13,945 bases of DNA, from NCBI GenBank assembly GCA_021807845.1, contig JAKBCM010000021.1, positions 1 through 13,945 on the forward strand, given 5' to 3'. Source of the DNA: Pseudomonadota bacterium. Lineage in GTDB: Bacteria; Pseudomonadota; Gammaproteobacteria; Legionellales; Legionellaceae. The notes under the pieces are model-generated. The model had not been told where the DNA came from. It made no database searches and saw only the letters and a program-made list of their open reading frames with translations. Made by a program: the position numbers and the translations under genes. Below are positions 8,401 through 13,945 of the stretch, in pieces (position 1 is the first letter of the stretch; every line of letters starts with the position of its first letter).

Positions 8401-8996
8401 TTTAAACGAACTGCAAAATTAGCCCATTCTTTACCAAGTGTGGTAGGTGTTGCTGCTTGACCATGCGTTTTGGACAACATGGGTAGCGATTTGGTCGCGT
8501 CGGCTTGCAGTAGGATGCTTGCAATCACACCATCCATGTAAGGCAGTAGAACTTTCTCTTTGAGTTCTTTAAGCATACAGGCATAGGCCATATTGTTGAT
8601 GTCATCAGAGGTTGCTGCAAAATGAATAAACTCTCTTTTCTTAAATAAATCTTTTAGTTCAGACGCTTTAAATTTATCTCTTAAGAAATATTCAACGGCC
8701 TTCACATCATGATGAAACGTTCTTTCATATTTGCGAATAGCATCAAAATCTTCATCAGAGAAATTTTCGAGTATCTGATCCAGAAACGCTATTTCTTCAT
8801 GACTCAATGCATCGATCGCTGTAACCCCTTCTTCTGCCGCCAATGCTTTAAACCACTCTATTTCAATTTTTAAGCGCTGCTTCATCAGTGCAAATTCACT
8901 GAATAAAGGATTAATCTCGCTCACCTCATCCGCATATCGACCCGCGATTGGACTGATAGCATGGGACTTATAATGTTCTTCTAGATCGTGCGGCAC
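5448..8996 (-). CDS. Fused adenylosuccinate lyase-adenylosuccinate synthetase (PurB-PurA) with C-terminal extension
   Basis: A single 1182-residue frame holds two purine enzymes. Residues 1-464 are a full-length E. coli-type PurB (usual 456): ERTFHHDVKAVEYF at 91-104, SKTHGQAATP with catalytic H178, the serine loop GSSVMPHKINP at 301-311, and SEGN at 317-320. After an 18-residue linker, 483-948 are PurA: GDEGKGK (D492, K497), NAGHS (H522), IGTTQRGIG (T614, T615), R629, GTYPFVTSSN (741-750) and RPRRCGWLD (824-832). PurA makes adenylosuccinate from IMP, aspartate and GTP; PurB cleaves it to AMP and also acts on SAICAR. Residues about 955-1182 are helical-looking and match nothing I know. The start is GTG with AAGGAG five bases upstream. 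No ribosome-binding site appears before the PurA part, so one polypeptide is expected. Oddities: the PurA TKLD lysine is replaced by leucine (L852), and EGAN-type signatures look eukaryotic. Confidence 0.93.
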   Translation of the reverse strand: MPHDLEEHYKSHAISPIAGRYADEVSEINPLFSEFALMKQRLKIEIEWFKALAAEEGVTAIDALSHEEIAFLDQILENFSDEDFDAIRKYERTFHHDVKAVEYFLRDKFKASELKDLFKKREFIHFAATSDDINNMAYACMLKELKEKVLLPYMDGVIASILLQADATKSLPMLSKTHGQAATPTTLGKEWANFAVRLKSSREKLAAIENHGKMNGAVGTYASHVSAYPEVDWPELARKMIEKIGLVQTKMTTQIEPHDYIASMLTEFAAFSNILQGLDLNEWLYISQGYFSLKIEKGQVGSSVMPHKINPIHFENSEGNLELVVGRATQLASSLTKSRLQRDLTDSTKMRHLGEVFAEGVLGFRSFMTGMSNLQTNEAKIKADLETHWELLAEPIQTVFRAHGVDAPYDLLKDLTQGQQVSQALIHNFLDRYAAQLPASELKKLKELTPLTYTGLALKLTTDAIATCHTVGTEKSASLGYADVVAGMQWGDEGKGKIVDLKASSGQYDIVARYNGGANAGHSLKVGDGPKLATHLMPSGIMNPSVVNVIGNGVVLDPWQLLYEIRDIQSRGIAVTSENLKISDRCHIVLPYHKREDALNEAMLSKNTKDAIGTTQRGIGPCYSDKDNRTTAIRFADLFNPVYLKKILDRTVFNKQIAHRALADAYQLPLDTSAELTIAGASEEQLHPYDSNALFAELQAIAQVLAPYKTNTMSYLQEQMKLGKKILVEGANAFNLDKDFGTYPFVTSSNASVNGVTDGLGIAPQKINAVTGIVKAYTTRVGAGPFVTEMDEKTSDPTAADYDPDYIGNRIRKKGHEYGTSTGRPRRCGWLDLVPVQYALDTSGVNSISIMLLDVLADQGELKICTGYLLDGELLPRGQMPADNDELERCQPVYKTFPGFTDVSACRSYTELPKEAREYLLFIEDTLGQPIEHISYGPERDQTLVIPGGLRSHEQALAKAILQMADAMRHAVECSGALGSRESCALKERASNILQQLKEHQFGEAKLALFQFLDLLMYQGHQKNRVTSGHDILKNTFQQLPSLRGFFNALHQQGTFETLFSCSSEEFKSAANEDISRRSCCEFFQHLSQVLPMQETKTIQELLTSDHKKEAKDQLVSLLIEKPKAKSWTPGLFCASDEVSDTLNSYHLKTLFGLNLEELKREMGKKAQQLLSSIPSTQMAIS

Positions 8997-9019
8997 TTTA
9001 GCTCCTTATGATTTTTATA

Positions 9020-9047
9020 AGAATAGTATGATTAATTTATGTTCGAA
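9020..9047 (-). promoter_or_regulatory. Candidate promoter of the purB-purA fusion
   Basis: Read leftward, TTCGAA (9047-9042) and TATTCT (9025-9020) are separated by 16 bases and lie 24 bases before the GTG at 8996. The match is moderate. The 128-bp gap to the upstream channel gene shows no convincing terminator, so co-transcription from the channel gene is also possible. Confidence 0.3.
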
Positions 9048-9124
9048 ATAGACTACTTATGTTTTAGAAACAATGCAAGAATCAGAATCAGAAAAAAATG
9101 AGCTTCGCACCCACTTCAGATATT

Positions 9125-11434
9125 TTAGGCAATCGAATGGTCTAATGCCTCTACAGATTTGAGTTGCTTTGCTAATGTCGATAACTCAGTGATGCTCAAA
9201 TGCAGTTCATTTTGACACGAAGGCATTTCAATGTGATGCGTACGAAAAGCTTTTTCTATGGCAAAATTAAGTTCACTTTTAACCAGTGATTTTTTATTGA
9301 CATCTTTAATTAAGCAAGTCAATGTAAACAAAAGGGAGCCATTGGTAAAAGAAGCTAACAAGACAGCCGGTTTATTTCGGCCTATTCTAATCACTTCTTC
9401 ATGTTGGTTTGCAACATCTAAGAGCACTTCACGGACAAGCTCTGGAGGATTGCCAAACAGTACATTCACATCACAACTGATACGGCCAAATTTATCGCTA
9501 AACATATAATTCGTAACCCGGCGCGTTATCAAATCAGAATTTGGGACAATGATGTCTTCGCGCGAAGGGGTAGTGATTTGTGTAGAGCGCACCCTGATTT
9601 TCTTGACAAATCCTTCAATGTCATCCACGTTGATCCGATCACCTGGACGAATAGGTTTTTCAATCAACAAAATAATACCTGAAACAAAATTATTAACGAT
9701 ACTTTGTAAGCCAAGACCAATCCCTACTGACAAAGCACCCGCTATGATGGCAAGCCCTGTGAAATCAAAACCTGCCATGAGAAGCCCTGTGATCAAAGCG
9801 ATACTAAAGCCGATGTATGTCAGAATAGACGCAACTGCTACCTGTGTTTCTTCTTCATTTTCAAATTGTTGATTTCTACTGATAGCAGTTGATATCGCTT
9901 GAAAGAGTAAGTAAAGCAGGCAAAAAACCACCACACCGGAGACGATTCGAGTAGGATAAATCGTCATATTAAGGACATGAACCCCATGTAAAATTTGATC
10001 ATAGATGCCCTCAACAAAATTATTCAGAAACTCCCACTCTTCACCAATGAGATAAATGCTAATCGCGATCACAATCAGTTGAGCTACCGTTTTTAAGATC
10101 AAAAATTCGGTAAATACTTGATCCGCTCTATATCCAAAAAACTTGATGACTTTTGCCTTCGTTGTGGGTTGGCTTGTTAAGATGAGATACACTTTATGTA
10201 TCCCCTGAGTCATAAGGAGCATCGCAAAAACAACACTAAAGGTCATAAAGCCAGAATAAGTCAAATGTTCTGCTAGAGCTTGGTACCCTAACGTGTCACA
10301 AAGTGCACAAAGGATACTTAAGAGGGCGACTGTACGTTGAATCAGTTTACGATGGTGTCTAATAGAACTAAACTGCGGGTGTTCATGACAAAAATAGTAA
10401 ACAAAGAACACGGATGTAGCAAGTGTCATACAAAGAAAAAGAGATTGGCACAATTGCCAAAGTGGACTATTGGTGTTGAAAAGATTAGATAATGATTGAG
10501 CTATTAGAGAAGTGATGTAAAAACTAAGTGACGTAATAGACAGAGATTGGAAAAATCGAGGATCAAGCGAATACCAGTAGAAAACAGCCCTCACTGTTTT
10601 TGTTTTAAACAAGAATGTGATCAATGTAAATAAGGATAGATATCCAAATAAGAGCGCTGAAAAATCAAGTGAAATATCGAAAGAAGATAAATCTTGGGAA
10701 AACAAAATGAAGTAAGTAAATAGCCCGGCTGAACCAAACAGGGCTGTGAGAAGCATCAGATGGCGTGAATGTAAGGCTCTAAATCGTAAATATTGACGAG
10801 AGAATTGACTTTTTTTGACTTTCTTTAAGATAAAGAAAGAGCTCATCCATGCAAATGCTAAAAAAAAGATGGAATACAATAGGGGTGGAAGAGCATCAGG
10901 AATTTGAGTGGTCAGTGCCTCAATGAGCTTAGTTTCAGGGGGGGCAAGGATCAATTGGTTGATGATGGTCCACAATGACGAACTATGGGCAAAGGTTTGT
11001 GCTTTTATTAATTTTGCCACAGCAATTTTATAAACAGAAATCGCTTCTTTCGCTCGAATAGAAAATAATCGACACTGTGATTGTTTATCTGCCGCTAACT
11101 TTTGTTGGTTATGCAAATAGACGAGATCAGCACCCGTTGTTTTATTTTCTCCACTGAGATCGGCTTGTTTCACCAGCATATCGAGTTTGGTTAATGTTTT
11201 TTGTGTATCGTCTATGCAATTATCTGCTTTGCTGGTCAATATGGTTAGTGTGTTGATGGCTGCTTCTAAATTATTTATGTCTAAATTTTGAACGGATAAC
11301 TGCAGATTAATGTGATCAAATTGTTGATTTGCCTTTTTGATATTAAAGGAAGGGTGAGTATCACTATCCAGTGGTTCGGCGAACATGGGGGTTGCATAAA
11401 TCAAAAAAAGCCAAAGCATCGCGACAAATCGCAT
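9125..11434 (-). CDS. Large MscS/MscK-type mechanosensitive channel
   Basis: A 769-residue inner-membrane channel expected to open under membrane tension and release solutes on osmotic downshift. It begins with a signal peptide (about residues 1-19, ending near MFAEP). A periplasmic, helix-rich region of about 160 residues follows, then roughly eight to nine helices between about 183 and 515. The C-terminal third is the MscS core: helix at 533-555, glycine/alanine-rich pore helix LAIIAGALSVGIGLGLQ (561-577) with SIVNNFVSGIILLIEKP, then the beta domain IRPGDRINVDDIEGFVKKI and IIVPNSDLITRRVTNY (628-643), and an alpha/beta C terminus. The length lies between MscS (about 286) and MscK (about 1,120), like YbdG/YjeP-type intermediates. 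The ATG at 11434 gives the signal peptide; its ribosome-binding site (AAAGG at 12 to 16 bases) is weak. The gene precedes the purine fusion on the same strand. Confidence 0.9.
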   Translation of the reverse strand: MRFVAMLWLFLIYATPMFAEPLDSDTHPSFNIKKANQQFDHINLQLSVQNLDINNLEAAINTLTILTSKADNCIDDTQKTLTKLDMLVKQADLSGENKTTGADLVYLHNQQKLAADKQSQCRLFSIRAKEAISVYKIAVAKLIKAQTFAHSSSLWTIINQLILAPPETKLIEALTTQIPDALPPLLYSIFFLAFAWMSSFFILKKVKKSQFSRQYLRFRALHSRHLMLLTALFGSAGLFTYFILFSQDLSSFDISLDFSALLFGYLSLFTLITFLFKTKTVRAVFYWYSLDPRFFQSLSITSLSFYITSLIAQSLSNLFNTNSPLWQLCQSLFLCMTLATSVFFVYYFCHEHPQFSSIRHHRKLIQRTVALLSILCALCDTLGYQALAEHLTYSGFMTFSVVFAMLLMTQGIHKVYLILTSQPTTKAKVIKFFGYRADQVFTEFLILKTVAQLIVIAISIYLIGEEWEFLNNFVEGIYDQILHGVHVLNMTIYPTRIVSGVVVFCLLYLLFQAISTAISRNQQFENEEETQVAVASILTYIGFSIALITGLLMAGFDFTGLAIIAGALSVGIGLGLQSIVNNFVSGIILLIEKPIRPGDRINVDDIEGFVKKIRVRSTQITTPSREDIIVPNSDLITRRVTNYMFSDKFGRISCDVNVLFGNPPELVREVLLDVANQHEEVIRIGRNKPAVLLASFTNGSLLFTLTCLIKDVNKKSLVKSELNFAIEKAFRTHHIEMPSCQNELHLSITELSTLAKQLKSVEALDHSIA

Positions 11435-11618
11435 GGTTTTCTCAACCTTTAATCATTCATCTTGAATGGTACTTTACTGTGTCGCATCACAAAACTCAAT
11501 AAATTTAATAGAGTATATAAATTGTACAGTAATAGACTTCATCCTCATCATCTACGTTATTTTATGAGAAATTAAACAACAGGTAGAAAAAAAACAATTC
11601 ACATTGTTGGTATTGGTA

Positions 11619-11624
11619 TATAAT
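11619..11624 (+). promoter_or_regulatory. Candidate -10 of the algH-ruvX-pyrB operon
   Basis: A consensus TATAAT lies 45 bases before the ATG at 11670, in the 235-bp gap divergent from the channel gene. The nearest -35-like hexamer, TTCACA at 11598-11603, has a short 15-base spacer. TTGGTA just upstream of the -10 may act as a partial extended element. The rest of the gap is AT-rich with no recognised site. Confidence 0.4.
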
Positions 11625-11669
11625 TAAATTAAGGATAGAAAAACCCATAGGACGAGAGGAGGAATTTTT

Positions 11670-12233
11670 ATGGCGATAAACTCAACACTTGCTAATCATT
11701 TGTTGATAGCAATGCCTTCTCTCCATGATCCTATCTTTGCCAAGTCAGTGATTTATGTTTGTGAACATCACACACAAGGCACGGTTGGTTTGATCATTAA
11801 TCGACCTATGCAATTTCCTCTAGGCTTGGTTTTCGATCAGTTACAAATAGAGCCGCTTCGAGTTGAAAATAATCGGTTACCTCTGTTGTTTGGTGGACCA
11901 TTGCAACCTGAACGAGGGTTTGTTATCCATCGTCCATTTGGTGGTTGGCGTTCAAGTCTTGCTCTTCAAGAAGGTGTGACGATAACGACTTCCAATGATA
12001 TCATTCGCGCTATTGCTACAGATTGTGGTCCCAAAGATGCCTTGGTTACTTTGGGTTATGTTGGCTGGGAAGGAAATCAATTGGATCAAGAGGTTATCAA
12101 TGATGTTTGGCTGGTCTGCCCCTATACATCCGAGTTGTTGTATGATATCCCTTTTGAACAACGCTGGGAGTATGCAGGTTTGACAATTGGGGTAAAAATG
12201 GAACAACTCACTTCAAATTCTGGTCATGCCTGA
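11670..12233 (+). CDS. algH: UPF0301/YqgE-AlgH family protein
   Basis: This 187-residue cytoplasmic protein belongs to the YqgE/AlgH family, whose biochemical role is unsettled despite an old link to alginate regulation in Pseudomonas. Family marks are the start LANHLLIAMPSL, then FAKSVIYVCEH, GTVGLIINRP (residues about 37-46), LLFGGPLQPERGFVIH and LVTLGYVGWEGNQLDQE. Length is normal. The ATG at 11670 is preceded by a strong GAGGAGG. The last eight bases overlap the start of ruvX, implying translational coupling, and algH/yqgE next to ruvX/yqgF is a common arrangement in gammaproteobacteria. Recognition is secure; function is not. Confidence 0.93.
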   Translation: MAINSTLANHLLIAMPSLHDPIFAKSVIYVCEHHTQGTVGLIINRPMQFPLGLVFDQLQIEPLRVENNRLPLLFGGPLQPERGFVIHRPFGGWRSSLALQEGVTITTSNDIIRAIATDCGPKDALVTLGYVGWEGNQLDQEVINDVWLVCPYTSELLYDIPFEQRWEYAGLTIGVKMEQLTSNSGHA

Positions 12234-12645
12234 AGGAGTCTACTTAGGATTTGACTTCGGCTATAAACGAATCGGTGTAGCCGTTGGTCAGCAATTGACT
12301 GCCAGTGCGTCACCGCTCAATACGATAGCAGCAAAACAAGGCATTCCTAATTGGGATCTCATTCAAACATTAATTGATGAATGGAGGCCCTTAGCTCTGG
12401 TCGTAGGATTGCCCACGTGTATTGATGATAGCGAACAATATACGACAGGCGCCTCTCGTGGATTTGCACGTCAATTGCGCAAACGGTTTGATCTGCCAGT
12501 GTATTTGGTAGATGAGCGCTTATCTACTGTTGATGCACGTTCTTATTTGTTTAGTAGAGGGGGGTATCGTAAAATAAAGCAAGCTGAAGTTGATAGCATC
12601 GCGGCTTGTATCATCCTCGAACAATGGTTAAAAACAAGCTCATAA
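12226..12645 (+). CDS. ruvX: Pre-16S rRNA nuclease RuvX (YqgF)
   Basis: This 139-residue RNase H-fold protein of the YqgF family takes part in maturing the 5' end of 16S rRNA; the older name is putative Holliday junction resolvase. The fold and the acidic residues expected at the active site are visible: LGFDFGYKRIGVAVG with D10, VVGLP at 59-63, VDERLST with E97, and the C-terminal VDSIAACIILEQWL with D123. In place of the usual GLPLNMDG, this copy has GLPTCIDDSEQ, still near family consensus. The ATG at 12226 lies inside the 3' end of algH (ATGCCTGA overlap) and has no good ribosome-binding site of its own, so it is probably read by coupled translation. Confidence 0.95.
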   Translation: MPEGVYLGFDFGYKRIGVAVGQQLTASASPLNTIAAKQGIPNWDLIQTLIDEWRPLALVVGLPTCIDDSEQYTTGASRGFARQLRKRFDLPVYLVDERLSTVDARSYLFSRGGYRKIKQAEVDSIAACIILEQWLKTSS

Positions 12646-12668
12646 AAATCTAAGGAACGCAATCAATA

Positions 12669-13556
12669 ATGAATCATTTTTTATCCATCAGCCAATTATC
12701 GCAATCAGATGTTAGAGCGCTGATTGAACGGGCCATGTTTTTTAAAAACAATACGATTTATCCGCAGTTTTCAAGAAGCTCTGTGATCAATTTATTTTAT
12801 GAAAATAGCACACGAACCCGAGTCAGTTTCGAGCTTGCAGCTAAGTATTTGTCAATGCCCGTGATTCACCTAGACTTGCAAAGTTCCTCAGAAGCGAAGG
12901 GCGAGGCCATTTTTGATACGGTGAAAACACTAGCTGGCATGGGGGTAAAGGTTATTGTGACCCGTCATAAACAAGATGGGCTACCACAATTATTGGCAGA
13001 AGCCTGTGGAGATGGAGTGAGTATCATCAATGCAGGTGATGGGGTACATGAGCATCCGAGCCAGGCGATGCTTGATCTCATGACTATCCTGGAACAGAAA
13101 CCGAATCTCGATAAACTGAAAATAGCCATTGTTGGTAATATCCGACATTCCCGAGTGGCTAATTCTTTGCAGAGTATTTTTGCGTTATTAGGCGTTGGTG
13201 ACTTAACTTTGGTTGCTCCTTCTCAATGGCTTCCATTGAAACCTCTCTATGGGCGAGTGACTTCATCATTAGCAGAGGGCATTTCCGGTGCTGATGTGGT
13301 GATTTGTCTTAGGGTACAACAAGAACGCTTACAACGGGATGAACAGCTTGATTTGAAGCGTTACCATGAGGATTATGCAATCAACAAAAAAAATCTGGCT
13401 TATGCTCATAAAGAGGTGATGGTGATGCATCCTGGACCTATCAATCGGGGCATAGAAATTGATAGTGATGTTGCAGATGGTCCAGAATCTTATATTCTTC
13501 AGCAAGTGCGTAATGGTATTTTTATGCGCATGGCTATTTTAGAGTGGTGCTTGTAG
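12669..13556 (+). CDS. pyrB: Aspartate carbamoyltransferase catalytic chain PyrB
   Basis: This enzyme condenses carbamoyl phosphate and aspartate, the first committed step of pyrimidine synthesis. The protein has 295 residues, slightly short of the usual 305-315. Carbamoyl-phosphate residues are in FYENSTRTRVSFE (S47, T48, R49, T50), the mobile-loop lysine in EAKGEA (K77), and HEHPSQAMLDLMTI supplies H129 and Q132. RHSRVANS (R162), LRVQQER (R215) and MHPGPINRG (253-261) complete the active site. AAGGA lies 12 bases before the ATG. It follows ruvX by 23 bases and is probably third in the algH-ruvX-pyrB operon. No regulatory pyrI gene or pyrC follows; the stop lies within the 3' end of the opposing comM-type gene. 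Confidence 0.96.
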   Translation: MNHFLSISQLSQSDVRALIERAMFFKNNTIYPQFSRSSVINLFYENSTRTRVSFELAAKYLSMPVIHLDLQSSSEAKGEAIFDTVKTLAGMGVKVIVTRHKQDGLPQLLAEACGDGVSIINAGDGVHEHPSQAMLDLMTILEQKPNLDKLKIAIVGNIRHSRVANSLQSIFALLGVGDLTLVAPSQWLPLKPLYGRVTSSLAEGISGADVVICLRVQQERLQRDEQLDLKRYHEDYAINKKNLAYAHKEVMVMHPGPINRGIEIDSDVADGPESYILQQVRNGIFMRMAILEWCL

Positions 13557-13945
13557 GGTTTGTCTGAATGACAACGCAAATTGTAAATCAGATAACTCTA
13601 CTTTGTCAGAAAACCGCATGTCAGCGATGGTCCGTGCTACTTTTAATAGGCGATGGAAGGCTCGTGCTGATAACTTGAGTTGGCTTAACGTTGCTTGTAA
13701 AAATGATTGTTCGTTTTGGCCTAACTTTGAGACCACTTCACACTCTTTCGGACTCAAATTGGTATTGATACAACCTTGGCGCTCTTTTTGTAAAAGACGT
13801 GTTTGACGCACCAAAGTCCTTATTTTAGAACTTTCTTGATTTGAGTTTTGATGAGGTGTGACGAGCTCTTCTAGTGATAGGGGTTGTAGCGTGATTTGGA
13901 TATCAATCCTATCGAGGAGTGGTGCTGATAGTTTCAGAAGATATC
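13539..13945 (-). CDS. comM: ComM/YifB-type Mg-chelatase-like AAA+ protein, C-terminal part
   Basis: The last 134 residues of a protein whose start lies beyond the right edge; the frame is open to base 13945. The first visible residues, LLKLSAPLLDRIDIQITL, are the end of the AAA+ module (LLDRID). A charged stretch follows with ESSKIRTLVRQTRLLQKERQG, then the Mg-chelatase C-terminal helical domain ending LKLSARAFHRLLKVARTIADM. ComM is a hexameric helicase that extends branch migration of incoming DNA in natural transformation. The arrangement LSxRAxxRxLKVARTIAD is diagnostic of the YifB/ComM family. Its TAA stop lies inside pyrB, so the two 3' ends overlap by 18 bp. No damage is seen in the part present; integrity of the rest cannot be judged. 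Confidence 0.88.
   Translation of the reverse strand, partial: YLLKLSAPLLDRIDIQITLQPLSLEELVTPHQNSNQESSKIRTLVRQTRLLQKERQGCINTNLSPKECEVVSKLGQNEQSFLQATLSQLKLSARAFHRLLKVARTIADMRFSDKVELSDLQFALSFRQTLQAPL

Noticed and set aside
13815..13945. Apparent frame break at the right edge of the comM-type gene
   Set aside because: The first methionine-type codon in the frame is only at 13814, which could suggest a short or broken gene. Careful reading of the reverse strand shows the same frame open to 13945 with ComM-like sequence (LLDRID and onward), so it is an intact partial gene cut by the window edge.

Overview
The window reads as AT-rich chromosomal DNA of a gammaproteobacterium. The set rimK, hemH, a CspD-like cold-shock gene, algH/yqgE-ruvX-pyrB and a comM-type gene, together with a coiled-coil protein carrying a double membrane hairpin, suggests the Legionellales (Legionella or a close relative). 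That assignment rests on gene content and on the feel of the protein sequences; no database was consulted. There are no rRNA or tRNA genes, insertion sequences or CRISPR arrays.

Layout. Left part (1-3690): rimK (+) meets a small XRE-type regulator (-) tail to tail. The regulator is divergent from a 12-helix MOP-family flippase (+), which meets hemH (-) tail to tail. Middle (3756-5430): a CspD-like gene (-) is divergent from a 368-residue membrane-hairpin/coiled-coil protein (+), which ends at a hairpin terminator. Centre (5448-8996): one long GTG-started gene (-) encodes a complete adenylosuccinate lyase (PurB) fused in frame to a nearly complete adenylosuccinate synthetase (PurA), followed by about 230 residues of unknown function. 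Behind it lies a 769-residue MscS/MscK-type channel gene (-). Right part (11670-13945): an algH-ruvX-pyrB operon (+) whose last gene overlaps by 18 bp, tail to tail, the 3' end of a comM-type gene (-) that runs off the window.

How the genes work together. Most are housekeeping: purine (PurB-PurA) and pyrimidine (PyrB) nucleotide synthesis, last-step haem synthesis (HemH), ribosomal protein S6 modification (RimK), 16S rRNA processing (RuvX) and osmotic protection (MscS-type). The accessory elements are the regulator/flippase pair between rimK and hemH and the IncA-like coiled-coil protein.

The most remarkable object is the PurB-PurA fusion. It joins the two enzymes that turn IMP into AMP, in the reverse of reaction order. 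The PurA half carries eukaryote-type sequence signatures and has lost the lysine of its TKLD guanine-binding motif, and the tail is an orphan domain.
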